Of a stretch of DNA of 64,000 nucleotides, positions 24,071 to 33,051 are shown piece after piece. The stretch spans positions 38,023-102,022 of the forward strand of contig CALEPT010000123.1 of the NCBI GenBank assembly GCA_937910385.1, written 5' to 3'. The stretch is from an uncultured Ruminococcus sp. (lineage in GTDB: Bacteria; Bacillota; Clostridia; Oscillospirales; Ruminococcaceae). The notes under the pieces are model-generated. The model was not told the origin of the DNA, did not search any database, and saw only the letters and a list, made by a program, of their open reading frames with translations. The position numbers and the translations under genes are program-made. The stretch's first letter is position 1, and each line of letters opens with the position of its first letter.

Positions 24071-26377
24071 TTATCCCTTTAATTCAACACGTCTTATTTT
24101 ACCGCTGATAGTCTTGGGGAGCTCGTCGCGGAACTCTACTATTCTCGGATACTTGTAAGGCGCAGTGTGCTTCTTTACGTAATCCTGTATCTCCTTTTTC
24201 AGCTCGTCTGTGCCGACTGTTCCCTTTGTGAGAACGATAGAAGCCTTTACTACCTGACCTCTTACCGGGTCGGGAGCAGCGCTTACTCCGCACTCAAGAA
24301 CGTAAGGAAGCTCCATGATAACGCTTTCTATCTCGAATGGTCCTATGCGGTAGCCCGAGGACTTGATAACGTCATCAACACGTCCGACGTACCAGTAATA
24401 GCCGTCCTCGTCCTTCCATGCGGTATCGCCTGTGTGGTAGAATCCGTCGTGCCATACGTCGGTGGTTTTTTCTTCGTCGTTATAGTAGCCGAGGAAAAGA
24501 CCTGCCGGTATATTTTTATCCGTGCGGATAACGATCTCGCCGGTCTCGCCGGTCTTTACGGGCTTTCCGTCTGGGTCAACGATGTCAATGTCATAAAGTG
24601 CGCTCGGTTTGCCCATTGAACCGGGACGAGCTGTCATACCTACGAAGTTTCCTATAGCGAGAGTTGTCTCTGTCTGACCGAAGCCCTCCATGAGCTTGAC
24701 TCCCGTTGCCTTGAGGAACTGGTTGTAGACCTCGGGATTGAGAGCCTCGCCTGCAACTGTAGCATACTTTATCGAGCTGAGATCGTACTTGCTGAGATCC
24801 TCCTTGATAAAGAAGCGGTACATCGTGGGCGGAGCACAGAAGGTCGTGATGTTATACTTTTTGAACATGGGGAGTATCTTGTGTGCGTCAAAGCGGTCGA
24901 AGTCATAAACGAAAACGCAGGTCTCACTGAGCCACTGTCCATAGAGCTTGCCCCAGAGTGCCTTGCCCCAGCCGGTATCGGAGATAGTGAAGTGTATGCC
25001 GTTCGGGTCAACGTTGTGCCAGTAGCGTGCAGTAATGAAGTGACCGAGGGCGTACTTATGGCTGTGCATAGCTATCTTAGGATAGCCTGTAGTTCCGGAT
25101 GTGAAGAACATGAGGTTCGGCTCACTTCCGCACGAAAGGAGCTCGGGGTCTGTCGGACGCTCAAAAACATCGCTGAATGCTGACATTTCCTCATCGAAGG
25201 AAGCCCAGCCCTCGCGCTCGCCGTGGGCGATCATTCTTATTATATCCATGCCGCATTCTTCAATTGCAAGATCGACCTGATGAGCAACGTCGCCGTCACC
25301 GGTACAGACAATAGCCTTTACGTCGGCTGCCTTGAATCGGTATGTAAAGTCGTGCTGAACGAGCTGATTGGTCGCAGGGATAACGATAGCACCTATCTTG
25401 TGCAGCGCAATAATAGAGAACCAGAACTGATAGTGTCTCTTGAGGACGAGCATTACCTTATCGCCCTTTTTTATGCCCTTGGACTTGAAGTAATTCGCCG
25501 TCATGTTGGAGTATTTCTTTATATCGGCGAAGGTAAAGCGCTTTTCCTGCATATCGTCGGAAACATAGATGAGCGCGGTCTTGTCGGGACATTTAGCGGC
25601 GAGTCCGTCAACAATGTCGAAGCCGAAGTTGAAGGTATCGTCGTTTTTGAAGCTGATACCTGTCAGAGCGCCGTCCGCATCGGTCTGCACCTCGACAAAT
25701 TTATCGGCAACAGGAGCTTCCACCTTTGCGAGGTCAAAGTTTGTGACGCCCGGGAGAATTACGGGGTCGAGATTCTGGATAGCGTGCTGAGGCTGATTAA
25801 GTCCGCAGACTATGGCGTAGAATTTACATTCCTTGCCGCCTACAGCCCATTCGTCGTGGGGCTCGCTGCTGTCGTAGTAGATAGAATCGCCTTCGTTGAG
25901 TATCTCGATATTATCGCCTACCTGGACCTTGAGTTGTCCGCTGATGACGATGTCCATTTCCTGTCCCTCATGAGAATGGGGATGTGGGACGCGGAACTCC
26001 TCATCAACATAGGGAATAGTTACAAGGAACGGCTCGGCAAGCTTGTTTCTGAACTTAGGTGCAAGGCGGAGGTAGCTGAGTCCCTTGCGGCGCGCAATAG
26101 GAAGTCCTTCGCCCTTTCTTGTGATATCAAAGCTGTAGATGTGCGGGCTCTCGCCCTCCATTAGGTCAGTTATTTCGATGCCGCACACATTCGCGAATTT
26201 ATAGATAAAAGTGAAGCTGAAATCCTTAGCTCCGCCCTCATACGCGAGGTATTCATAGGTTGAAACTTCGGTCTTTTCAGCCATTTCCTCGGGAGTGAGG
26301 CCTACCGACTCACGCACGGCTCTAATTCGCTCGGCGACCTCTCTTATCTTAAACTCGGGATTCAATAAATTACTCAT
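24071..26377 (-). CDS. HTH-cupin-acyl-CoA synthetase fusion protein
   Basis: 768 residues in three parts. Residues about 8-70 form an XRE-like helix-turn-helix (IRAVRESVGLTPEEMAEKTEVSTYEY), about 90-195 a cupin (HPHSHEGQEMDIVISGQLKVQVGD, EPHDEWAV), and about 235-768 an AMP-binding ligase with FFTSGTTGYPK, the YHTGDTAW hinge, GRVDDVIKSSGYRIGP and the acetyl-lysine-type PKTISGKI. The ligase part resembles medium-chain acyl-CoA synthetases. The cupin may bind the same acid, making the protein both sensor and enzyme; DNA binding is not proven. AGGAG lies 10 bases before ATG 26377. Monocistronic. Confidence 0.9.
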   Translation of the reverse strand: MSNLLNPEFKIREVAERIRAVRESVGLTPEEMAEKTEVSTYEYLAYEGGAKDFSFTFIYKFANVCGIEITDLMEGESPHIYSFDITRKGEGLPIARRKGLSYLRLAPKFRNKLAEPFLVTIPYVDEEFRVPHPHSHEGQEMDIVISGQLKVQVGDNIEILNEGDSIYYDSSEPHDEWAVGGKECKFYAIVCGLNQPQHAIQNLDPVILPGVTNFDLAKVEAPVADKFVEVQTDADGALTGISFKNDDTFNFGFDIVDGLAAKCPDKTALIYVSDDMQEKRFTFADIKKYSNMTANYFKSKGIKKGDKVMLVLKRHYQFWFSIIALHKIGAIVIPATNQLVQHDFTYRFKAADVKAIVCTGDGDVAHQVDLAIEECGMDIIRMIAHGEREGWASFDEEMSAFSDVFERPTDPELLSCGSEPNLMFFTSGTTGYPKIAMHSHKYALGHFITARYWHNVDPNGIHFTISDTGWGKALWGKLYGQWLSETCVFVYDFDRFDAHKILPMFKKYNITTFCAPPTMYRFFIKEDLSKYDLSSIKYATVAGEALNPEVYNQFLKATGVKLMEGFGQTETTLAIGNFVGMTARPGSMGKPSALYDIDIVDPDGKPVKTGETGEIVIRTDKNIPAGLFLGYYNDEEKTTDVWHDGFYHTGDTAWKDEDGYYWYVGRVDDVIKSSGYRIGPFEIESVIMELPYVLECGVSAAPDPVRGQVVKASIVLTKGTVGTDELKKEIQDYVKKHTAPYKYPRIVEFRDELPKTISGKIRRVELKG

Positions 26378-26401
26378 AGTAAGCCTACTCCTTTCTGTAG
26401 A

Positions 26402-26454
26402 TTACAGGCTGTTTAAAATTATAATTTTGTACATTATGTACATATCAGCCTGTG
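26402..26454. promoter_or_regulatory. Inverted repeats in the leader of the HTH-cupin-ligase gene
   Basis: ACAGGCTG / CAGCCTGT (about 26404 and 26447) enclose a palindrome GTACATTATGTAC (26429-26441), downstream of the promoter. The palindrome could be an operator for the gene's own HTH domain. Confidence 0.4.
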
Positions 26455-26468
26455 CTTACGCAATCTTA

Positions 26469-26497
26469 ATTATATCATTGCAATATGCTTTTGTCAA
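26469..26497 (-). promoter_or_regulatory. Promoter of the HTH-cupin-ligase gene
   Basis: Minus strand TTGACA (26497-26492), 17 bases, TATAAT (26474-26469). Confidence 0.8.
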
Positions 26498-26545
26498 TGC
26501 AAAAAGTTATTTTTGACAAATTCACCAAAATAAGCTCTTTTAGAC

Positions 26546-26592
26546 AGAAAAAAAAGGGCTGTCCAACATCGTGACAGTCCTTTTTCTTTTTG
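26546..26592 (-). terminator. Terminator of the CAP-dockerin gene
   Basis: AAAAGGGCTGTC / GACAGTCCTTTT stem flanked by A-runs and T-runs on both strands, downstream of the gene ending at 26618. Confidence 0.7.
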
Positions 26593-26617
26593 AACACACC
26601 TTTATGTGATATTAGTT

Positions 26618-27403
26618 TTAACTGCATATCCCGGCAATCACATCTTCCGTTACCGGCAGCGTATCCAGCTGACCGAGAATATACTTTCTCAGGGCTAATG
26701 AATCGTTTTCATCTATGATTCCGTCGCTTAGCATATCAGCACTTTCAAGCTGAAGAGAATTTAACTCTGTATTACCTGAAAGGTATTTATTTATTACAAC
26801 GAGATCAAAGCTGTTTACAATCCCGTCGCCGTTGATATCGCCCGATGATTCCGGAACGATCTTGTTGCGCTCCGGAATAGTCTGATTCTCAAGCACAATA
26901 TCAGTGGTAACGAACAGCTGCTCCCAGTACCAGCCATATTCGCTGTTGCGCTCGTAACATACTCCCACTCCTATGTGGGTATAGTTCGGGTTCATAATAG
27001 CAGCCCAGTGTCCCTCGGAATTCCGCCATTGATCAAATGTAGCCTCAGCAGTGCCTGAGCCGGCAGCGATATTCTCGGCAGCCCTCGTATACGGAACGAG
27101 TCCCTCGTCCAGTGCTGTAATAAAGAGCTCTCCGTCAGGGCGGGTATGACTGAAACTAACGATGCACTCTCTTGCACGAACATTGGAAACATCACAGAGG
27201 TATGGAACCATGTACAGTGGCTCAAGACCTGCTTCTGTCCTCGCCTCATTGACGAGAAGGACCATTTCCTCTGCCATTGCATTGAGGTCATAGCTTTCCT
27301 CTGAATAGGATATCGTGGGGCAGCGGTTTATACACAGACCCGTGATAAGAAAAGCCAGCATGACAGCCGTTATCCTTTCGGCAGTTCTTTTAACAGCACT
27401 CAT
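26618..27403 (-). CDS. Secreted CAP/SCP-domain protein with C-terminal dockerin-like module
   Basis: 261 residues: signal peptide (ERITAVMLAFLITGLCI), then a CAP domain (about 45-170; LVNEARTEAGLEPL, FSHTRPDG, AENIAAG, WRNSEGHWAAIMNPNYTHIGVGV), then a dockerin with two calcium-type loops (GDINGDGIVNSFDLVVINKYL and ADMLSDGIIDENDSLALRKYI). Bacterial CAP proteins have no settled activity. The second loop starts ADMLSDG, less regular than typical. ATG 27403 follows GGAGG by 8 bases. This dockerin is of another subtype than those of the xylan enzymes at 37.8-46 kb. Confidence 0.88.
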   Translation of the reverse strand: MSAVKRTAERITAVMLAFLITGLCINRCPTISYSEESYDLNAMAEEMVLLVNEARTEAGLEPLYMVPYLCDVSNVRARECIVSFSHTRPDGELFITALDEGLVPYTRAAENIAAGSGTAEATFDQWRNSEGHWAAIMNPNYTHIGVGVCYERNSEYGWYWEQLFVTTDIVLENQTIPERNKIVPESSGDINGDGIVNSFDLVVINKYLSGNTELNSLQLESADMLSDGIIDENDSLALRKYILGQLDTLPVTEDVIAGICS

Positions 27404-27540
27404 GAACCACACCTCCGTCCTAAAAATTACCTATATTAATATTATCACATATTTAGGTTTTTTTAAAGAGGCTTTCAAAGCTTTTGTTGATTATGCCGAT
27501 AAAATTCTACTATTCGTACAAAAATATTTATACCGAAAGT

Positions 27541-27570
27541 TAAGTCTCTCCGGAATTATCCGGAGAGACT
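27541..27570. other. Hairpin downstream of the YbjN-like gene
   Basis: AAGTCTCTCCGG / TCCGGAGAGACTT, 12-base stem, 18 bases past the stop codon at 27588; no long T-run on the minus strand. Confidence 0.55.
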
Positions 27571-27587
27571 TATCATTCAATAGTAAT

Positions 27588-28052
27588 TCAGCTTTCCTGT
27601 GACGCTTCTCTTGCAGCAGCTATTTCCGCATTTCCTTTCTTGATAACATCAACTATCTGAGGATAATACTTGTCAAGCGCTTCAAGAGCTATACCTATGT
27701 ACTCCTCGACCTGCTTGATGAGCTCGCCGCTGGCGATTACAGCATTGCAGGTCACGATCACATATCCCTCATCATCAAGGAACATCTTACAATTATATGT
27801 CTGCGGATCGCTGTTAAAGCGGTTCATAAGCTTATATATATCTATTATGCGTTCCTTAAAGCGGGCAATGCGGCTGACTGCAAGGTTGAAATTATTTTCC
27901 GATTCGTAATAGCTTATAAAGAATATCACGTCCGCTCGGCTTTCAGGAAGCGTCAGGCGGAATCTGAGAACATTTTCGTCGTCTTGTCTGGTCTGGAATG
28001 GTATACGGCGTCTGTCGAGCATATCGCCTATCTGAGATATTACTTTATTCAT
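27588..28052 (-). CDS. YbjN-domain-like cytoplasmic protein
   Basis: 154 residues, acidic, no signal peptide. The alternating strand-helix pattern and the central stretch with NCKMFLDDEGYVIVTCNAVI match the YbjN / secretion-chaperone-like fold. A GAGGAACA ribosome site precedes ATG 28052. A promoter (TTGCTT-17-TATAAT) is at 28095-28122. Its role is unknown. Confidence 0.65.
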   Translation of the reverse strand: MNKVISQIGDMLDRRRIPFQTRQDDENVLRFRLTLPESRADVIFFISYYESENNFNLAVSRIARFKERIIDIYKLMNRFNSDPQTYNCKMFLDDEGYVIVTCNAVIASGELIKQVEEYIGIALEALDKYYPQIVDVIKKGNAEIAAAREASQES

Positions 28053-28094
28053 TATTGTTCCTCCTGTTCAGCGGAGAAAGATCCGCATTCATAT

Positions 28095-28122
28095 ATGGGA
28101 ATTATAACATATTATAGTGAAA
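28095..28122 (-). promoter_or_regulatory. Promoter of the YbjN-like gene
   Basis: Minus strand TTGCTT, 17-base spacer, TATAAT, about 45 bases before the start codon. Confidence 0.6.
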
Positions 28123-28176
28123 AAAGCAACCGTCGCGGAGAGATATTTCCGATTTTTTTATCATTGACGCGAAGAC

Positions 28177-28255
28177 GGCGGTGAGAGCTCCTAACAGGAG
28201 CGATGACCCTCTGTCAGCTGCACTGACATCTCCCTACACAGTAGGGAGTCACCCC
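28177..28255 (-). other. Cloverleaf-like structured element directly behind a promoter
   Basis: Outer arms GGTGA / TCACC (28180-28184, 28249-28253) enclose three hairpins: GCTCCT/AGGAGC, TGTCAG/CTGACA and CTCCCTAC/GTAGGGAG. On the minus strand a promoter (28260-28288) ends at its edge, so it may be a short transcript or a repeat that inserted there. No copy elsewhere in the window. Confidence 0.5.
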
Positions 28256-28259
28256 GCAT

Positions 28260-28288
28260 AGTATAACATATAATGTTTCAAAAAGCAA
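28260..28288 (-). promoter_or_regulatory. Promoter upstream of the cloverleaf element
   Basis: Minus strand TTGCTT (28288-28283), 17 bases, TATACT (28265-28260). It closely resembles the promoter before hairpin element B (46587-46615). Confidence 0.6.
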
Positions 28289-28417
28289 TGGATCACGGGC
28301 GGTTCTTTCTTTAGTTTCCCTATAATTGATATTTGTATCTCTTTCTGAAAAACTGCATATAATAATACGGAACATATTTCGGCGTGCCGTATGCCGTAAA
28401 GCGGCGGAGTACTTATT

Positions 28418-30235
28418 ATGTGCGGAATTGCAGGAGCGATAAGCTTCATAGAAGATATGCGCGCGGATATGAAGATATACGAAAATATGCAGCGCGCTCT
28501 CATCAGACGCGGTCCCGACCAGCGAGGTATAGTCATCTCGCGTGAGGCAGCGCTGATACACACCCGGCTTGCCGTTATTGATATTGAAGGCGGACGGCAG
28601 CCCATGACCTTCGGAGAATATACCATAGTATATAACGGCGAGCTGTATAATACAGACGAGCTGCGCAAAGAGCTCGGGGCTGATTTTGACTTTGATACCC
28701 ATTCCGATACAGAGGTCGTTCTGAAGTCATTTATAAAATGGGGAGAGGAGTGTGTTGACAGATTCAACGGGATATTCGCGTTTGTCATATACGATGCCTC
28801 CCGCAGAAAAGCCTTCCTTGCACGAGACCGCATCGGCGTAAAGCCGCTTTTTTACTTCAAGTCTTCAAATAAGCTGATATTTGCGTCAGAGCTTCCGGCT
28901 CTTTTAGAGCATCCGGACGTTCCCCATGAAATAGACGAAAACGGCGCAGCAGAGCTGCTGCTTATGGCTCCCGGAAGGACTCCGGGCTGCGGCGTTATAA
29001 AAGGCATTGAGGAGGTACGCCCTGGCTGGTGCGGCTTCTATTCCGAGGACGGACTTGAGCTCCGCGAGTACTGGCGGCTGTGTGCGTATGAGCTGCACGA
29101 GACCTTTGAACAGACCGCAGAGCATGTCCGTGAGCTCGTGCTTGATTCGATACGGCGTCAGCTTGTTTCCGATGTTCCTGTCTGCACATTTCTCTCGGGC
29201 GGACTCGATTCGAGCCTGATATCTGCCGTTGCAGCAGATGAAATGAAAAAACAGGGCAGGCTGCTCGATACTTTTTCAATTGATTACAGGGATAATGAAA
29301 AATACTTCCAAAAGAGTCATTTCCAGCCCAACAGCGATCCGGAATATATTCAATGCATGGTCGATCATCTCGGTACAAACCATCATTGGACGGTTGTAGA
29401 TACTCCCGAGCTTGTGACAGCGCTCGATGAGGCAGTAGACGCGAGAGGTCTCCCCGGAATGGCTGATGTTGACGCCTCACTGCTGGTATTCTGCCGCGAG
29501 ATAAAGAAATACGGAACAGTAGCACTTTCGGGCGAGTGTGCAGACGAGATATTCGGCGGCTACCCATGGTACAGAGATAAGGATATCCGTATGACTGACG
29601 GCTTCCCGTGGGCTCAGAGCACTGCTTACCGCAAGCGTTTTCTCTGCGAGGAATACGCGCAAAAAATAAACGCCGACGAATACGTCTACAGCGCCTACAG
29701 AAATACTGCTGATTACGCCGACAAGCTGACCACTGATGATGAGACCGAGTACCGTATGCGTGAAATGACCCAGCTCAATTTCCATTGGTTTATGCAGACC
29801 CTCCTCGACCGCAAGGACAGAATGAGTATGTACAGCGGACTGGAGGTTCGCGTTCCGTTCTGCGATTACCGTATAGCGGAGTACCTATATAATGTAAAGT
29901 GGGAATATAAAGACTATATGGGGCGGGAAAAAGGGCTTCTGCGTGAGGCGATGAAGGAATGGCTGCCTGAGAAGGTCCTATGGCGCAAGAAGAGCCCATA
30001 TCCCAAGACACACAATCCGAACTTCCTTTCAGCGGTGACAGAAAAGCTCCGCACTATCCTCGATGAGGACGGCGGAGCTCTGACTCAGCTTGTGAAGCGC
30101 GAGGAGCTCGAAAAGCTTCTGTGTCACGAGGATCATGTACAGTGGTACGGTCAGCTGATGAATCTGCCACAGACTATTGCTTTTTTCATACAGCTTGATC
30201 ACTGGCTCAAGAAATATGATATAAGGCTTGAGTGA
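28418..30235 (+). CDS. asnB: Asparagine synthetase (glutamine-hydrolysing)
   Basis: 605 residues. The N-terminal glutaminase domain begins with the required Cys2 (MCGIAGA) and has RGPD; the synthetase domain has the ATP pyrophosphatase loop SGGLDSS and the later GECADEIFGGYPWY. It makes asparagine from aspartate with glutamine nitrogen. CGGAG stands about 9 bases before ATG 28418. It converges on prfB with only 37 bases between, without a clear terminator. Confidence 0.95.
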   Translation: MCGIAGAISFIEDMRADMKIYENMQRALIRRGPDQRGIVISREAALIHTRLAVIDIEGGRQPMTFGEYTIVYNGELYNTDELRKELGADFDFDTHSDTEVVLKSFIKWGEECVDRFNGIFAFVIYDASRRKAFLARDRIGVKPLFYFKSSNKLIFASELPALLEHPDVPHEIDENGAAELLLMAPGRTPGCGVIKGIEEVRPGWCGFYSEDGLELREYWRLCAYELHETFEQTAEHVRELVLDSIRRQLVSDVPVCTFLSGGLDSSLISAVAADEMKKQGRLLDTFSIDYRDNEKYFQKSHFQPNSDPEYIQCMVDHLGTNHHWTVVDTPELVTALDEAVDARGLPGMADVDASLLVFCREIKKYGTVALSGECADEIFGGYPWYRDKDIRMTDGFPWAQSTAYRKRFLCEEYAQKINADEYVYSAYRNTADYADKLTTDDETEYRMREMTQLNFHWFMQTLLDRKDRMSMYSGLEVRVPFCDYRIAEYLYNVKWEYKDYMGREKGLLREAMKEWLPEKVLWRKKSPYPKTHNPNFLSAVTEKLRTILDEDGGALTQLVKREELEKLLCHEDHVQWYGQLMNLPQTIAFFIQLDHWLKKYDIRLE

Positions 30236-30272
30236 AAAAGGCAGCCCTTATACTTCGCCATTAATATCATGA

Positions 30273-31391
30273 TCATTTTTCGAGTGTGCCGTGAGAGAGT
30301 GATTTCAGGTAGGCATTGATAAAGCCGTCGATGTCGCCGTCCATTACCGCCTGAATGTTGCCGTTTTCAAAGCCTGTACGGTGATCCTTTGCGAGAGTGT
30401 AAGGCATGAAAACGTATGAACGTATCTGCGACCCCCACGCTATCTGGTTCTGCACGCCCTTGATGTCCTCGATCTTTTCGAGGTGCTCGCGCTCCTTTAT
30501 CTCTATGAGCTTGGAGCGCAGCATTTTCATGGCGTAGTCCTTGTTCTGGTACTGGCTTCGCTGAGTCTGGCAGGATACAACGATGCCTGTAGGCTTGTGG
30601 ATAAGTCTTACCGCAGAGCTGGTCTTGTTTACCTTCTGACCGCCCGCACCGCTTGAACGGTAAACCTCCATTTCGATATCCTCAGGGCGGATATCCACCT
30701 CGATCGAGTCGTCTATTTCGGGCATTACCTCGAGTGCTGCGAAGGAGGTGTGACGCCTGCCCGATGCATCGAACGGGGATATGCGCACAAGTCTGTGTAC
30801 ACCGGATTCCGATTTCATATAGCCGTAGGCATTGTCGCCCTCTATGAGTATAGAGGCAGACTTCATTCCTGCGTCGTCACCGTCGAGATAGTCGAGCAGC
30901 TCGACCTTATAATCATGTCGCTCCGCCCAGCGGTTGTACATACGGTAGAGCATCTCTGCCCAGTCCTGAGCCTCTGTGCCGCCTGCGCCCGCATGGAAGG
31001 TGAGGATCGCGTTAGAGTTATCATATTCGCCTGTGAGGAGCGTTGCGAGCTTTTCCTCCTCAAGCTTTTTCTTGAAGGAATCAGCCTCCGCCTTTATCTC
31101 CTCGACGGAGCTGTCGTCGTCCTCTTCGATAGAGAGCTCGATGAGGGTTATAACGTCCTCGAGGCTTTCGTTGAGCTTATTGAACTTGTCTATTTTCTTT
31201 TCAAGGGACTTTGTCTCCTTCAGTACTGCCTGAGAATTTTCGAGGTCGTCCCAGAAGCCGTCCTTAGCGGTCTCCTCGCCGAGTTCTGCTATTCTTTCCT
31301 TAGCAGCCTTGATGTTGAGCACATCGGCGAGCTCGGTCATTTCCTTTCTGTAGCCTGTCATTTCAACTCTGAGGTCGTCGAGTATTATCAT
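30273..31391 (-). CDS. prfB: Peptide chain release factor 2
   Basis: 372 residues in one uninterrupted frame. The stop-codon reading motif SPF is in VRISPFDASGRRH and the GGQ motif in GAGGQKVNKTSSA. Most bacterial prfB genes contain a UGA and programmed +1 shift near codon 25; here the matching stretch (ELADVLNIKAAKERI) runs through without one. AAGGA precedes ATG 31391. Last of the cluster LCP-like - tatD - PP2C - prfB. Confidence 0.96.
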   Translation of the reverse strand: MIILDDLRVEMTGYRKEMTELADVLNIKAAKERIAELGEETAKDGFWDDLENSQAVLKETKSLEKKIDKFNKLNESLEDVITLIELSIEEDDDSSVEEIKAEADSFKKKLEEEKLATLLTGEYDNSNAILTFHAGAGGTEAQDWAEMLYRMYNRWAERHDYKVELLDYLDGDDAGMKSASILIEGDNAYGYMKSESGVHRLVRISPFDASGRRHTSFAALEVMPEIDDSIEVDIRPEDIEMEVYRSSGAGGQKVNKTSSAVRLIHKPTGIVVSCQTQRSQYQNKDYAMKMLRSKLIEIKEREHLEKIEDIKGVQNQIAWGSQIRSYVFMPYTLAKDHRTGFENGNIQAVMDGDIDGFINAYLKSLSHGTLEK

Positions 31392-31483
31392 AATATCTGT
31401 CCTTTCCGTTTAGAAGTTAGAGATCAAAAATTAAAGATTAGATCTTACATGATATTTCCTTTCTTTAGTTGAAGGGGCATCCG

Positions 31484-31507
31484 AAGAACGCCGAAGGCGG
31501 AGTTCTT
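31484..31507. other. Hairpin between PP2C and prfB genes
   Basis: AAGAACgCCG / CGGaGTTCTT stem just after the PP2C stop; may trim or end that message before prfB. Confidence 0.4.
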
Positions 31508-31517
31508 TACATTAAAA

Positions 31518-32267
31518 TCAATTTCCGCAGTATACTATCGCCGCTGCGGTGACGTTGTCCTCTCCGCCCTTTGCAAGCGCCTTGTCCCTGAGAAGCTCCA
31601 GCCGCATGGGGAGGCTCTTAGGCAGCTCCATTATCTCCTCGATATCGAGCGGAGAAACGTAGTCCGACAGACCGTCTGTACAAAGTATGAGCACATCGCC
31701 GTATTCCATTTTACCTATGGGGAGTATATCTATTTTAGGCTCTGCATTTATATTTCCGAATGCAGGAAAGATGATGTTTCTGTGAACGTGGGTCCTGCGC
31801 TGTTCAAGGGTTATCGTGCCCTCTTCATAAAGAAGCTGAACGAACGACTGATCCTTGGTGAGCTGTTTTATCCTCCCGCCCCTGAACCTGTAAAGCCTTG
31901 AATCGCCGACGTTGAACGATAGGATATTTCCGCTCTCATCTATCGCAACACCGCAAAGAGTGGTCTGCATATTGCGTATTTCCGGCTGTGACGAGCTGTA
32001 TTCGGCAATAGCTCTGTGTATTGAGGTGAGCTCAGCACGGAGATCTGAGGAGGAATTGTAGCTGAGCATGCTGATATTTTCAAGGCACATTTTTGAAGCA
32101 AGCTCGCCCGACAGTTCTCCGGAAACTCCGTCCGAGACTGCGGCTATGAACGGAGCGCGGAGCTTCTGCTCACCGGCCCCCTCCGTGAAAATATCCGCGC
32201 CGATAAGAAGCGCGTCCTCATTATGCGGCATAACGCCTTTGTCGGTGATTCCGCAGCAATAAAACAT
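31518..32267 (-). CDS. PP2C-type serine/threonine protein phosphatase
   Basis: 249 residues, one PPM/PP2C domain. Metal-binding motifs are visible: NEDALLIG, AAVSDGVSGELSGE, LFNVGDSRLYRF-like SFNVGDSRLYRF, LCTDGLSDYV and GGEDNVTAA. It would remove phosphate from proteins modified by Hanks-type kinases; no kinase gene is adjacent. Its start is three bases after the tatD stop, with AGAGG inside tatD. Confidence 0.93.
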   Translation of the reverse strand: MFYCCGITDKGVMPHNEDALLIGADIFTEGAGEQKLRAPFIAAVSDGVSGELSGELASKMCLENISMLSYNSSSDLRAELTSIHRAIAEYSSSQPEIRNMQTTLCGVAIDESGNILSFNVGDSRLYRFRGGRIKQLTKDQSFVQLLYEEGTITLEQRRTHVHRNIIFPAFGNINAEPKIDILPIGKMEYGDVLILCTDGLSDYVSPLDIEEIMELPKSLPMRLELLRDKALAKGGEDNVTAAAIVYCGN

Positions 32268-32270
32268 AAG

Positions 32271-33047
32271 CTAAAACCTCTGAGTAATGTCGTAGAATTT
32301 CATGCCGTTGCGGCAGGTGATGTCAAGAAGCTCCTGAACGGGAATGCCTTTTATTTCGGCAGCCTTTTCCGCAGTGAAAGCTATCATGGAGCTGTCGCTT
32401 CTCTTGCCCCGGAAGGGCACGGGAGCCATATACGGGCAGTCTGTTTCGAGCAGGAGCCTGTCGAGGGGAACTGCCTCAAGCGCGCGAAGCGCTTTTTTTG
32501 CGTTTTTGAATGTGAGAACCCCGGTAAAGCCGATATACATACCGAGCTTTATTACCTCTTTTGCGGTCTCGGCGGAGCCGCTGAAGCAATGGAGAACGCC
32601 CTGCGGCTTATACTCCTTAAGGATATTGAGAGTATCCTCAGTCGCGTCCCGGCTGTGTATGATGACGGGCAGACCGAGCTCTTGCGCAAGCTCGAGCTGC
32701 TCACGGAAGAGGCGTATCTGCTTTTCTCTGTCATAGCCGTCATAGTGATAATCGAGTCCTATCTCGCCTATAGCTCTTACTTTTTCGGAGCTTTCTGCGA
32801 GTTCCCTAAGACGCAGAAGATACCCGTCCGGGGCAGTGTCCGCATATTCGGGGTGGACTCCCACTGCGGCGAAGATGTAGTCGTATGCCTGTGCTGTTTT
32901 TACATTTTCTGCTGAGTCATCAAGTGACGAGCCTGCAAGCATTACAAAGCGGACTCCTTTCTGCGGGAGCTGACGCAGGAGTTCGTCTCTGTCGGTATCG
33001 AATGCGCTGTCGTTATAATGCGCGTGAGTGTCAAAGATATTTTTCAT
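32271..33047 (-). CDS. tatD: TatD-family metal-dependent hydrolase (DNase)
   Basis: 258 residues. Metal ligands are seen in FDTHAHYND, the GEIGLDYH motif, VIIHSRDA, LHCFSG and LETDCPY. Family members are 3'-5' exonucleases active in DNA or D-Tyr-tRNA repair. Start ATG 33047 lies 4 bases after the stop of the preceding gene with no ribosome site of its own, so it is read by coupling. A radical SAM protein of the TatD-linked subfamily is coded 4 kb away (36940-37554). Confidence 0.93.
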   Translation of the reverse strand: MKNIFDTHAHYNDSAFDTDRDELLRQLPQKGVRFVMLAGSSLDDSAENVKTAQAYDYIFAAVGVHPEYADTAPDGYLLRLRELAESSEKVRAIGEIGLDYHYDGYDREKQIRLFREQLELAQELGLPVIIHSRDATEDTLNILKEYKPQGVLHCFSGSAETAKEVIKLGMYIGFTGVLTFKNAKKALRALEAVPLDRLLLETDCPYMAPVPFRGKRSDSSMIAFTAEKAAEIKGIPVQELLDITCRNGMKFYDITQRF

Positions 33048-33051
33048 AGCA

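Noticed and set aside
25223..26164. 313-codon plus-strand frame opposite the HTH-cupin-ligase gene
   Set aside because: Antisense shadow of a gene with strong domain evidence on the other strand.
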